Program-made: the position numbers and the translations under genes
In this document: positions 54,383-63,281 of the stretch, in pieces
Position numbering within the stretch: the first letter of the stretch is position 1
Layout: each line of letters opens with the position of its first letter
Source: Marinobacter sp. HL-58
GTDB lineage: Bacteria; Pseudomonadota; Gammaproteobacteria; Pseudomonadales; Oleiphilaceae
Assembly: GCF_001314605.1 (NCBI RefSeq)
Contig: NZ_LIHP01000010.1
Span: 124,001-188,000 of the forward strand
Direction: 5' to 3'
Length of the DNA: 64,000 nt
Notes under the pieces: model-generated
The model's database searches: none
Told to the model about the DNA's origin: nothing
Seen by the model: the letters and a program-made list of their open reading frames with translations, nothing else

Positions 54383-54562
54383 GGATAGTCCGGTCTCGCA
54401 AAGGGTTAGTCAGGGCGTCCGCGGAAAGAGTTGATTCAGGTAACCTGACGCGCTGTGAAAATCTGCGTTTATGGTATCATACCGCCCCTGTTCTGTGAGC
54501 CCGCCCGCCAATAGCGGCGTTCACGGGTCATTTCATGTGACGAAAGGTTCGGAAGCAAGCCC

Positions 54563-55792
54563 ATGTCAAATACGTCTCTTGAAAAGAGCAAAATCCGCAT
54601 CCTGCTGCTGGAAGGCGTGCATCAGTCCGCCATTGATACACTCAATGCGGCAGGTTATACAAACATTGAATACCTGACTCATTCGCTGGCCGAAGAAGAG
54701 CTGATCGAGAAAATCACCGACGCTCACTTCGTGGGCATTCGTTCCCGTACCCAGCTCACAGAGAAAGTGTTCGACGCTGCCCAGAAACTGGTGGCGGTGG
54801 GCTGTTTCTGCATTGGCACCAACCAGGTCGATCTTCAGGCGGCAACCCGTCGTGGCATCGCCGTTTTTAACGCGCCCTTCTCCAATACGCGCAGTGTGGC
54901 GGAACTGGTTCTTGCCCAGGCCATTCTTCTGCTGCGCGGTGTGCCCGAGAAGAATGCCAAGGCTCACCGTGGTGAGTGGCTGAAGTCCGCCAAGGACAGC
55001 TATGAAATCCGTGGCAAGAAGCTGGGCATCATCGGTTACGGCAACATCGGCACCCAGTTCAGTGTGTTGGCCGAAGGCCTGGGCATGGACGTGTATTTCT
55101 ACGATGTGGTGTCGAAGCTGTCCATCGGCAACGCCACCCAGGTGGGCACGCTGCAGGAACTTCTGAACACCTGCGACGTGATCAGCCTGCACGTACCGGA
55201 AACGCCGGCCACCAAGTACATGTTCAAGGCCGAGCAGTTCGCCCAGATGAAGCCGGGCAGCATCCTGATGAACGCCTCACGGGGCACGGTCGTCGACATT
55301 GATGCCCTGGCGGATTCCCTGCGCAGCGGCAAGCTCCTGGGCGCTGCCATTGACGTTTTCCCGGTGGAGCCCAAGTCCAACGACGAGGAGTTTATCTCGC
55401 CACTGCGGGAGTTCGACAACGTTATCCTCACGCCCCACGTGGGTGGTTCCACCATTGAAGCTCAGGAAAATATCGGCCGCGAAGTGGCGGAAAAACTGGC
55501 CATGTACAGTGACAACGGCACCTCCGTGTCCTCTGTCAACTTCCCGGAAGTGGCCCTGCCCTCGCATCCGAACCAGCACCGATTGCTGCACATCCATGAG
55601 AACGTGCCTGGCGTGATGTCTGAAATCAACCAGGTGTTCTCGGATAACGGCATCAACGTCTGTGGCCAGTACCTGCAGACCACGGAGAACATTGGTTACG
55701 TGGTCATTGATGTAGACAAGGAGTACGGCGAACTGGCTCTGGAGAAACTCCTGAAAGTGAAAGGCACCATCCGCTGCCGGGTCCTGTTCTGA
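54563..55792 (+). CDS. serA: D-3-phosphoglycerate dehydrogenase
   Basis: First step of serine synthesis, 409 residues as in E. coli. NAD domain GKKLGIIGYGNIGTQFSVLAEG, ASRGTVVDIDALADSL, catalytic His in TPHVGGSTIEAQENI, and a C-terminal ACT domain (HENVPGVMSEINQVFSDNG) for feedback by serine. Divergent from D-2-hydroxyglutarate dehydrogenase. Ends at a strong terminator. SerB, the third enzyme, is at 9.5 kb; serC is not in the window. Confidence 0.97.
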   Translation: MSNTSLEKSKIRILLLEGVHQSAIDTLNAAGYTNIEYLTHSLAEEELIEKITDAHFVGIRSRTQLTEKVFDAAQKLVAVGCFCIGTNQVDLQAATRRGIAVFNAPFSNTRSVAELVLAQAILLLRGVPEKNAKAHRGEWLKSAKDSYEIRGKKLGIIGYGNIGTQFSVLAEGLGMDVYFYDVVSKLSIGNATQVGTLQELLNTCDVISLHVPETPATKYMFKAEQFAQMKPGSILMNASRGTVVDIDALADSLRSGKLLGAAIDVFPVEPKSNDEEFISPLREFDNVILTPHVGGSTIEAQENIGREVAEKLAMYSDNGTSVSSVNFPEVALPSHPNQHRLLHIHENVPGVMSEINQVFSDNGINVCGQYLQTTENIGYVVIDVDKEYGELALEKLLKVKGTIRCRVLF

Positions 55793-55816
55793 TTCACAGG
55801 TACATGAGCATCCTGA

Positions 55817-55846
55817 AAGCCGGGGCCGACAGCCCCGGCTTTTTTT
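55817..55846 (+). terminator. Strong terminator after serA
   Basis: AAGCCGGGGC (55817-55826), loop CGACA, GCCCCGGCTT (55832-55841), then TTTTT. Canonical rho-independent terminator. Confidence 0.95.
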
Positions 55847-55988
55847 ATGGCGGATCGGGCCAACTCCCGGAGATGACACCCTGTTAACGTGCTTTTCCCA
55901 CGTTTGCCCTTGAGATGTCACCAGTTGCAGCCATGATTCATGTGAAGGCTTTGCAATCACATCAAATAGTCACTTCGAGGAGCATCCC

Positions 55989-56273
55989 ATGTCACTGAAG
56001 GAATCATTGCAGAAAAAACTGGAGACCCAGACCGAATACTGGAGCAAACAGATCGAAAGCCTGCAGGCTGATGCTGAAGAGAAGATGGCGAAAGCCAGGG
56101 ATGAACAGGCAGAAGCCGAGATCCAGAAAGAGTTCTCCGAACGCATTCAGGCTCTTGAAGACAGGGTAGAAGAGGCACGCAGGAAAATCTCGGAAATCCG
56201 GGATTCAGGGGAGGATCAACTGAGAGACCTGAAAGCCAGAATTGAGGAGTGGTTGCCAGGAGGTAAAAACTGA
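55989..56273 (+). CDS. Small coiled-coil protein, unknown
   Basis: 94 residues, almost wholly charged heptads (MSLKESLQKKLETQTEYWSK onward) with no signal or membrane segment. A long coiled coil is likely. GAGGAG lies six bases before the ATG. Followed by a hairpin at 56288-56313. I know no family function; related short coiled-coil proteins are common in marine gammaproteobacteria. Confidence 0.75.
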   Translation: MSLKESLQKKLETQTEYWSKQIESLQADAEEKMAKARDEQAEAEIQKEFSERIQALEDRVEEARRKISEIRDSGEDQLRDLKARIEEWLPGGKN

Positions 56274-56287
56274 GCAGCCGGAACGAG

Positions 56288-56313
56288 AGGCCGGAGCACT
56301 GACGCTCCGGCCT
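56288..56313 (+). terminator. Hairpin between coiled-coil gene and convergent protease
   Basis: AGGCCGGAGC, loop ACTGAC, GCTCCGGCCT: perfect 10 bp stem followed by TAT. Lies 15 bp after one stop and 8 bp before the other. Confidence 0.7.
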
Positions 56314-56320
56314 TATGACG

Positions 56321-57613
56321 TTACTGGGGCACTCTCAGCAGAATGTTGGGCGAACCTTCCCGGATATCGTCCAGTACATTCCGGGTCGCGAAGTCTTCCA
56401 GCCGGGTATCCACTGCCGCCGGGGAGAGCCCGGGCTCGGCACCGAGCAAGATAGCAGCACCTCCGGCCACGTGGGGCGACGCCATGGAAGTACCGCTGAT
56501 GGTGTTCACTTCATCGTCTTCCTGGTACCAGGCGGCCGTTATATCTGACCCCGGAGCGAAGAGATCCAGGCACTCTCCATGGTTTGAAAACGACGACCGC
56601 TGGTCTTCCCGGTTGGTGCTTCCTACCGTGATTGCCGGCTCGACCCGGTTCGGGGAACCGGAGCAGGCGTCGGCATCGCTGTTGCCCGCTGCCACCACGA
56701 AGGTCACACCCTGCTCAATGGCACCACGTACCGCGTTGTCCAGGGCATCGGAGTTTCCACCACCCAGGGACATGTTCGCCACGGCCGGTGCCTGATGGTT
56801 TTCCGCCACCCAATCCACACCTGCGATAACATCCGCGTTCGAGCCGGCACCGGAACAGTCCAGAACCCGGACCGCGGAAACCGATGCACTTTTTGCCACC
56901 CCATAGACGGTTCCTGCGGCCGTGCTGGCCACGTGAGTGCCATGGCCATTGCAGTCCGTTGTATCTTCCGGATCAGTGTCGCCGCCTATATTGACGATCG
57001 GGCCAATCAACGGCAGACCGCCCAGGCCCAGCAAGCCGGCATCGTTGACGGCAAAATTGCGGCCTTCGATCACTCGCCCGGCAAACTCATCATGGGTATC
57101 CCGCAACCCGGTGTCGATAATGTAAACACTGACACCGTTACCGGCCGATGCCGGATAGCTGTACTGCTCATCCAGCGGCAAGGCAGCCTGATCGATCCGG
57201 TCCAGCCCCCAGGTTGCGCCATCCTGGGTTTCGGCGCTGGCGGCCACCATCTGGTCGGGCTCGACCGCCAGAACACCCGGTAACGAGGACAGTAACGTCG
57301 CCTGTTGCTCTGTCATGGTGACAGCCGCTCCGGTCATGGCGGTACGGTAAAGATGCAGGACTTCTCCGCCGCCAACGGCAACCAGAAGGGACTCAACACT
57401 TGCCTGCAGATCAGCCAGCCCAAGCATGTCGGGAATGGCCGCATCGAGGGTCAGAATATAGCGCCCGGGCAGGCTGTCTCCGGGCTGAAGCGTGTTATCC
57501 GATGATTCCTCAGAATCCGTCAGACTGCCGTCATTCAGCAGATCTGCCAGGGCCGGGGCAGCGGCAAGAAAACAGACAGTCATACCAATTGTTGCTGTGA
57601 TTCTTGTTGTCAA
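56321..57613 (-). CDS. Secreted S8 subtilisin-like protease
   Basis: 430 residues from TTG 57613, which has GGAGG seven bases upstream; upstream ORF residues to 57670 are not conserved in style. Signal peptide MTTRITATIGMTVCFLAAAP ending near ALA. Inhibitor I9-like propeptide about 40-125 (GRYILTLDA). Catalytic Asp about 167 (VYIIDTGL), His about 227 (NGHGTHVAST), Ser about 376 (SGTSMASPHVAGG), proteinase K-like. Extracellular or periplasmic; unlike the 24-26 kb subtilase it has no lipobox. Confidence 0.92.
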   Translation of the reverse strand: MTTRITATIGMTVCFLAAAPALADLLNDGSLTDSEESSDNTLQPGDSLPGRYILTLDAAIPDMLGLADLQASVESLLVAVGGGEVLHLYRTAMTGAAVTMTEQQATLLSSLPGVLAVEPDQMVAASAETQDGATWGLDRIDQAALPLDEQYSYPASAGNGVSVYIIDTGLRDTHDEFAGRVIEGRNFAVNDAGLLGLGGLPLIGPIVNIGGDTDPEDTTDCNGHGTHVASTAAGTVYGVAKSASVSAVRVLDCSGAGSNADVIAGVDWVAENHQAPAVANMSLGGGNSDALDNAVRGAIEQGVTFVVAAGNSDADACSGSPNRVEPAITVGSTNREDQRSSFSNHGECLDLFAPGSDITAAWYQEDDEVNTISGTSMASPHVAGGAAILLGAEPGLSPAAVDTRLEDFATRNVLDDIREGSPNILLRVPQ

Positions 57614-57869
57614 AGCACGTCCTCCATTTGCTTGTTTTCGGAACCGAGACCCACCGGGAACGGACAGCAAGGAGCCTCAGACCCTCCCCACGGGGTTGCC
57701 CGGTACACGGTTCCATGAAAGGGGCATCAAATCAGGTCAGAAGGGGCCAATCCGATCTTTATGGATGACTTGTAATATCGGGAAGGAACGGCAGAAAGGA
57801 GTCGGAAACGACAGGTGTGGCCCCGGACTGGATGATCACCCGGAGCCACCAGAGAGTGAGGCGGGGCTG

Positions 57870-58526
57870 TTACTCCATGGGAACCAGCGTCAGCTCGACG
57901 CGGCGGTTCTGCTCACGACCAGACGATGTATCGTTGGAGGCAACGGGGTAACGGGGCCCATAGCCGGTAGCACGGGTTCGCCCGGACTCGATGCCCTGGT
58001 TCAGCAGGAAGTCACGCACAGACGAGGCACGGCGCTCACTCAGCAACTGGTTATAGTCACGGGAACCGGTGCTGTCGGTGTGGCCTTCAATCTGGATGAT
58101 GGTTTTGTCGTACTCTTTCAGTACAAGCGCCACCGACTCCAGGGTGTCACTGAAAGAAGGTTTGATGGTGGACTCGTTCACATCAAAGGTGATGTTGCCC
58201 GGCATGACCAGCTCAATCTCGTCACCGTTACGCACCACACGAACACCAGAGCCTTCAAGCTTGCGACGCAGCTCGGCTTCCTGCTTGTCCATGTAATAGC
58301 CGATACCGCCACCCACTGCAGCGCCGGAAGCAGCACCAATAAGCGCACCCTTGCCCCGGTCGCTCTTGCTGGAAGTAGCCGCGCCAACAGCCGCACCACC
58401 GATGGCTCCAATGATGCTGCCCTTGGTGGCGCTAGAGGTCTTTTCTTCCCCGGTGTACGGGTCGTATGTCATACAGCCGCCCAAACCAACAGTGGCGACA
58501 GCAAAAGCAACAATTGTTTTTTTCAC
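57870..58526 (-). CDS. OmpA-family lipoprotein with glycine-zipper region
   Basis: 218 residues from GTG 58526 (VKKTIVAFAVATVGLGGCM), with GGAG six bases upstream; the ATG at 58544 is less well placed. Lipobox GLGGC. Glycine-zipper stretch about 40-90 (GSIIGAIGGAAVGAA and ALIGAASGAAVGGGIGYY), then an OmpA peptidoglycan-binding domain with IEGHTDSTGSRDYNQLLSER and NRRVELTL. Probably tethers the outer membrane to the wall; YiaD-like in layout. Confidence 0.9.
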   Translation of the reverse strand: MKKTIVAFAVATVGLGGCMTYDPYTGEEKTSSATKGSIIGAIGGAAVGAATSSKSDRGKGALIGAASGAAVGGGIGYYMDKQEAELRRKLEGSGVRVVRNGDEIELVMPGNITFDVNESTIKPSFSDTLESVALVLKEYDKTIIQIEGHTDSTGSRDYNQLLSERRASSVRDFLLNQGIESGRTRATGYGPRYPVASNDTSSGREQNRRVELTLVPME

Positions 58527-58589
58527 GGCATTCTCCAGAGTCATTCCAGGGTATTTCTGATAGCGGCACATTTCCGCTCTGTGTTGTTA

Positions 58590-59609
58590 CTAACAGGCTT
58601 CCGAAAGGAAGCTGTCATGGTCGCCTTCAAAGGTATCCACAATGGTATTGAATACCGTTGCCTGCAAATCCTGGGCTTCATTTACCAAGTGATGACGTCC
58701 GTCCGGTATCCGGAGTTCCTCAACGGCGGCAAATTTATTTCGGATAATCCGCAGATTATGCTGCCAGTCGACCGTCAGGTCTTTTTCTCCCTGCACCACG
58801 GTAATCGGGAAATCAACCGGACGGGCAGACTCGATGTGTGGCACCCACTGCCTCAGCGCCGACACCCAGTCTACGTGGACAGCCCTTGCCTGAAGCGGAT
58901 CGTGTTCCTTCAGAAACGTCAGAAACCGTGAATTCCCGCTGTTGGCAGCAAACACCCGGGCCCACCGTGATACAAACGGCTTGACCAGACTGTGGAGAAT
59001 CTTGGCACCCAGCCAGCCCATGGGCCGTATCAAAGGAGCCAGCAACACCACCCGCCGGAAGTCGGATGTCTCGGGGTTGTGGTGATTGCTCAGCAGGTAA
59101 TCAATCAGAATCGCACCCCCGGTGCTCTGGCCCACCGCATACCACGGCGCCCTGACCTTGCCCCTGACCCTGGCCATTACATCTGTCAGCACCGCCTGAT
59201 ACTCCAGGAAACTGCCAATCGCCGCCGGCGTTCCACTGGACAGTCCGTGGCCGGGCTGGTCGTAGGCCAGAACATCAAACCCCGCTCCCAGGCAACGGTC
59301 GATCAACTGACTGTAAAGGCCAACATGATCGAAGTAACCATGCAGGATAAACACCGTGCCCTTGGGCCGTTGCCTTTCAGGCAGCCTGAAATAATGCACC
59401 ATCACCTGGTGCCTGTCCGCCACAACGTAGCCCTGATGGTAGGCAACATCCGGGTGTTCCACCCACAGATCCAGCCCGTAGAATCGGCAATAGGCAACCA
59501 TATCCTCGGCCAGCGGTTCCCGGCGCTCAGGATCGAATGGCTCCAGCCTTTCAAGCAGTGAGGCCCGGTTCCAGTCCGGAATTTCTATGGTATCTGTTTT
59601 CCAGTACAC
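58590..59609 (-). CDS. Alpha/beta hydrolase, lysophospholipase-like
   Basis: 339 residues. HGYFDHVGLYSQL supplies the oxyanion loop, GQSTGGAILIDYLL the nucleophile Ser, VQGEKDLTVDW the acid and GRHHLVNE the His, so the triad looks complete. PldB-like hydrolases of monoacylglycerols or lysophospholipids share this layout. No signal peptide. Confidence 0.85.
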   Translation of the reverse strand: MYWKTDTIEIPDWNRASLLERLEPFDPERREPLAEDMVAYCRFYGLDLWVEHPDVAYHQGYVVADRHQVMVHYFRLPERQRPKGTVFILHGYFDHVGLYSQLIDRCLGAGFDVLAYDQPGHGLSSGTPAAIGSFLEYQAVLTDVMARVRGKVRAPWYAVGQSTGGAILIDYLLSNHHNPETSDFRRVVLLAPLIRPMGWLGAKILHSLVKPFVSRWARVFAANSGNSRFLTFLKEHDPLQARAVHVDWVSALRQWVPHIESARPVDFPITVVQGEKDLTVDWQHNLRIIRNKFAAVEELRIPDGRHHLVNEAQDLQATVFNTIVDTFEGDHDSFLSEAC

Positions 59610-59788
59610 GTAGAGTTAAACGCCTGTCATCAATAGGTACAGAATGGCACGGTAGCCGAAAACGGCCATGCCGTTAGGTTAGCACACCATGGCGCTTTTT
59701 AGGCCGTTAAAGGCTCGTCACCCAGGCTATTGCCGTCACGGTTCTATCCGCCTATGTTATCCAGGTCAACCCAGCCCCGGAGTAGATA

Positions 59789-60682
59789 ATGATACAAGCC
59801 GCCCTGGAAACCGGACTGCGCCAGACCATGACCCGACTGGTTCGGCCGCTCCTGCACCCCGCTGTTCCGGTGGGCATTCAGCGTCGTCTGGTGAGCAAGG
59901 CCTATCTGACCTCCATCCCGCCACGGGGAACCCGCTTTGAAGACTTCACGGCAGAAGGGCTCGCCATGACCCGTGTATGTCACAGCGACAGCCCGCACGG
60001 GGTAGTACTGTATTTCCATGGTGGTGGTTACATCATCGGTTCGCCGCGAACCCACCGGGGAATCACCGGGCACCTGGCGAAAGCCAGCGGTGCCATGGTC
60101 ATCGTCCCGGACTACCGCCTGGCTCCGGAAAACCCTTACCCGGCTGCACTGGACGACGCGGAAACCGTCTATCTTGCTCTGCTGGATGAAGGGCATCCAC
60201 CGGAAACACTCAGCCTCGCCGGCGACTCTGCCGGCGGCGGGCTGGCTGTTGCACTTGCAATGCGCCTGCGGGACAAAGGATTACCCCTGCCCTCATCGCT
60301 GATGGTCATGTCCCCCTGGACGGATCTCTCCAATGCCCAACTGTATTCTCCTGAATGCGAACCGGTACTGCAGCGCAGCTGGATCGATAAAGCCGCCCGG
60401 CTCTATTGCGGCAGTGAGCCTGTGTCCAATCCCTATATATCGCCGGTTTACGGAGACCTTTCCGGCCTGCCCCCCCTGCTGATTCAGGCCGGCAGCCAGG
60501 AAATCCTGCTGAATGACGCCCAACGCCTTGCGAATGCCGCCAGCCGGGACAGCGTTGATGCCCGGCTGGAAATCTATAACAGCCTCTGGCATGTATTCCA
60601 GGTCCATGCGGGGCAACTGGGCAGGGCCACGGAGGCGCTCGAAACCGCCGGACAGTTTATTCGCCGGCATTTCCCCTCCTGA
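59789..60682 (+). CDS. Alpha/beta hydrolase of the hormone-sensitive lipase family
   Basis: 297 residues, family IV esterase. The oxyanion motif HGGG is in YFHGGGYIIGSPRTHRG; the nucleophile is in LAGDSAGGGLAVAL; the acid and His lie in the C-terminal part (GSQEILLNDAQ, LWHVFQVHAG). Acts on short or medium esters. Divergent from the hydrolase at 58.6-59.6 kb. Confidence 0.9.
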   Translation: MIQAALETGLRQTMTRLVRPLLHPAVPVGIQRRLVSKAYLTSIPPRGTRFEDFTAEGLAMTRVCHSDSPHGVVLYFHGGGYIIGSPRTHRGITGHLAKASGAMVIVPDYRLAPENPYPAALDDAETVYLALLDEGHPPETLSLAGDSAGGGLAVALAMRLRDKGLPLPSSLMVMSPWTDLSNAQLYSPECEPVLQRSWIDKAARLYCGSEPVSNPYISPVYGDLSGLPPLLIQAGSQEILLNDAQRLANAASRDSVDARLEIYNSLWHVFQVHAGQLGRATEALETAGQFIRRHFPS

Positions 60683-60704
60683 TACAGAGCCGTTGCACAG
60701 CCTT

Positions 60705-61001
60705 TTATTGTCCGGGATCCATCTCCCCTGCCGGGTCCGGCAGGGGTAGCTCGCCACTGACCAACGCCTCTTTGTGCCTGCGTGGCCAGCGCTTGATCTG
60801 ATACTCCAGTTTCGAGGCGGTCGCCCGGTTCAGGGCAGGGGCAGAAAAGACCAGCTCAAGGGGCCCCTTTCCCCGCAGGCTTCTGGCTCCCTTCGGGGCA
60901 CCGGCCTGATGTTCGGAGAAACGACGGGCCACGTCCGTTGTTATCCCCGTATAAAGCGCTCCCCCGGCTGTGCGCACCATATAGACAAACCATTGGCTCA
61001 T
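60705..61001 (-). CDS. GIY-YIG domain protein (UPF0213/YhbQ-like)
   Basis: 98 residues from ATG 61001. [27 protein letters not shown] is the GIY-YIG nuclease core, with Arg in place and Glu supplied by [13 protein letters not shown]. Small single-domain nucleases of this type have poorly known roles. Last gene of a four-gene overlapping operon; its ATG overlaps the DMT gene by 4 bp. Confidence 0.9.
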   Translation of the reverse strand: MSQWFVYMVRTAGGALYTGITTDVARRFSEHQAGAPKGARSLRGKGPLELVFSAPALNRATASKLEYQIKRWPRRHKEALVSGELPLPDPAGEMDPGQ

Positions 61002-61903
61002 ACTGACGATGCCCTCACCATTTTCTCCCTCGCTTTGTGCTGTTGAATCCACAATCCCGCCACAATCAGTACCAGGCCGATGTAGGTGGAAGGCAATATG
61101 GTTTCGCCAAGGATAAAATAGATGAACACCAGGGACAGGAACGGGGAGATGAAGATCAGATTGCTTACCCGGGAGGTATTCTCGGCCTTTTTCATGGCGT
61201 AGGACCACAGAACAAAAGCGATGCCCATCTCAAACACACCCACATAGACAGCGGCACTAAGCCCGGTGCCCGGACTGATATCGAAACCCGCCGTCAGGGC
61301 ACAGGCAACCACAATCACCGGCAGGCCACACAGGAAATTCAGAAACAGCCCCACCACCGGATCGCGGGTATCCCGCGTGGCAATGATCCAGTAGGACGCC
61401 CACACCAGCGTGCTGCCAATCGCAAACGCCACCCCGAGCGGGTCGGAAAACGTCAGCGACAGAACATCGCCCCGGGTCGCAATCACCACCACGCCGCTGT
61501 AACAGACCAGCCCGGCAATAATATCCGCACGCCTTAACCGCTGCCCCAGAAAGGGCACTGACAGGTAGGCCAGTACCAGTGCCCAGGTGTAGTTAAGGGG
61601 CTGCGCCTCCTGCGCGGGCAGGCGGTCAAAGGCGCCAAACAGCAGGAAATAATAGAGGCAGGGATTGATCAGCCCCATGCCGATGGACTGCAGGTACTGG
61701 CGCCTGCTGAGCTGGAACACCATATGCCAGCGCCCCTGGATCACAAGCACCAGGGCCATCACCAGCACCGAGGCGGAACAGGCCACCACCAGCATCTGTA
61801 TCGGTGTCAGCTCCCGCAGGGACAGTTTGAAAGCCGTAGCAACCGTGGACCACAACAGCACCGTCCCCAGGCCATACAGCATGGCCTGTTTCTGGTCAGT
61901 CAT
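60998..61903 (-). CDS. EamA/DMT-family transporter
   Basis: 301 residues, ten helices in two EamA repeats (first [17 protein letters not shown], second [16 protein letters not shown]). From ATG 61903. Such proteins often export amino acids or metabolites. It overlaps the response-regulator gene by 8 bp, suggesting the two-component system above may control it along with other targets. Confidence 0.88.
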   Translation of the reverse strand: MTDQKQAMLYGLGTVLLWSTVATAFKLSLRELTPIQMLVVACSASVLVMALVLVIQGRWHMVFQLSRRQYLQSIGMGLINPCLYYFLLFGAFDRLPAQEAQPLNYTWALVLAYLSVPFLGQRLRRADIIAGLVCYSGVVVIATRGDVLSLTFSDPLGVAFAIGSTLVWASYWIIATRDTRDPVVGLFLNFLCGLPVIVVACALTAGFDISPGTGLSAAVYVGVFEMGIAFVLWSYAMKKAENTSRVSNLIFISPFLSLVFIYFILGETILPSTYIGLVLIVAGLWIQQHKAREKMVRASSV

Positions 61904-63281
61904 TGGCCTCGTCCTTTTCACTGTCCAGCCAGCGATAAAGAGTCCGGCGATTAACGCCCAGTATCTGGGCAGCCCGGCGCTTGTTGCCATCCACGGCATT
62001 GATCACGCGCCCGACATAATCCTGCTGGACCTGTTCCAGGGTGGGCCAGTCCGCAAGATTGCCCGCCGGCAGCCCGGGCCTTGCTTCCGGGGTGTCGGTC
62101 TGGCGCTTGCGGATTCGGGCCGGCAGGTGCTCGGGAAGAATCAAATCGCCATCGCAGAAGGTGACAGCCCGCTCGATGGCACTGCCCAGCTCCCGCACAT
62201 TACCGGGGAAGGGGTAGTCAGCCAGGATCTGCGAGGCCACCTCACTCAACTGCAGGAACCCCCGGTTGTGCCGTTTCGCCGAATCCCTCAGGAAATGCAT
62301 GGCGAGAAGATCCACGTCGTCTCCACGCTCCCTCAGGGGAGGCACCACCAATGTCAGGGTCTCCAGTCGGTAGTACAGATCCTCCCGGAAATTCCCCTGC
62401 TCTACAGCCTTGATCAGGTCCTGGTGGGTTGCCGCAATAATACGGACATCCACCTTCTCTTCCTGGTCAGCTCCCACGGGCTTGATAGTGCCTTCCTGCA
62501 ACACCCGCAATAACTTCGCCTGCAGCGCCAGGGGCATTTCCCCGATTTCGTCCAATAGCAGCGTGCCTCCGTCGGCCTCTGCAAAAAGCCCCGGACGGGC
62601 AGACTTCGCGCCGGTGAAAGCACCCGCTTCATGGCCGAAGAACTCACTTTCCATCAACTCCTGGGGAATGCCCGCACAATTTACCGGGATAAACGGCCGG
62701 TCACGGCGGTCACTTTCGCGGTGAATTGCGCGGGCAACGAGCTCCTTGCCGGTGCCGCTTTCGCCACTGATCAGAACCGCCGCATGGCTTCTGGCCACCT
62801 GCTTGATTTCATTCCTCAGTTGTATGATGGCCCGGCTCTCACCCACCAGCCCCATTGACGTGTCGTCGGTTGCCTGTGATTTATAGCGGGCCAGTTCGCT
62901 GGTAATGGCCGCATGGGCCAGCAGGCGTTTTATCTTCAATCTCAGGTGATCGGTGGAAAGTGGCTTGGTGAGGAAGTCATCTGCGCCGGCCTTGAGGGCT
63001 TCCACCGCCTGGTCAACAGTACCGAACGCGGTAATGATGATAAAAGGAACCGACTGCCCCTCAGACTGAAGTTGCCGCAGGATTGAAAGCCCGTCACCAT
63101 CCGGAAGCCGGAGATCAGAAACGATCAGGTCAGGCCCGCTACCCAGGGCAAGCCTGGCCCCTTCATCCGCCGTTCCCGCGCAGCTTACCCGGTAACCATC
63201 CACTTCGAGTTCCTCCGCCAGCAGGGTTCGCAGGCTGGCATCATCTTCCACCAACAGGATAGAGGACGATTTACTGGTCAT
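61896..63281 (-). CDS. Sigma-54-dependent NtrC-type response regulator
   Basis: 461 residues from ATG 63281. Receiver domain 1-120 with phospho-Asp in LIVSDLRLPDGDG. AAA+ domain with Walker A GESGTGKELVARAIH and the sigma-54 contact loop GAFTGA. C-terminal Fis-type helix-turn-helix (AAQILGVNRRTLYRWLD). Activates sigma-54 promoters; targets not identified. Overlaps the kinase by 11 bp and the transporter by 8 bp. Confidence 0.95.
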   Translation of the reverse strand: MTSKSSSILLVEDDASLRTLLAEELEVDGYRVSCAGTADEGARLALGSGPDLIVSDLRLPDGDGLSILRQLQSEGQSVPFIIITAFGTVDQAVEALKAGADDFLTKPLSTDHLRLKIKRLLAHAAITSELARYKSQATDDTSMGLVGESRAIIQLRNEIKQVARSHAAVLISGESGTGKELVARAIHRESDRRDRPFIPVNCAGIPQELMESEFFGHEAGAFTGAKSARPGLFAEADGGTLLLDEIGEMPLALQAKLLRVLQEGTIKPVGADQEEKVDVRIIAATHQDLIKAVEQGNFREDLYYRLETLTLVVPPLRERGDDVDLLAMHFLRDSAKRHNRGFLQLSEVASQILADYPFPGNVRELGSAIERAVTFCDGDLILPEHLPARIRKRQTDTPEARPGLPAGNLADWPTLEQVQQDYVGRVINAVDGNKRRAAQILGVNRRTLYRWLDSEKDEAND

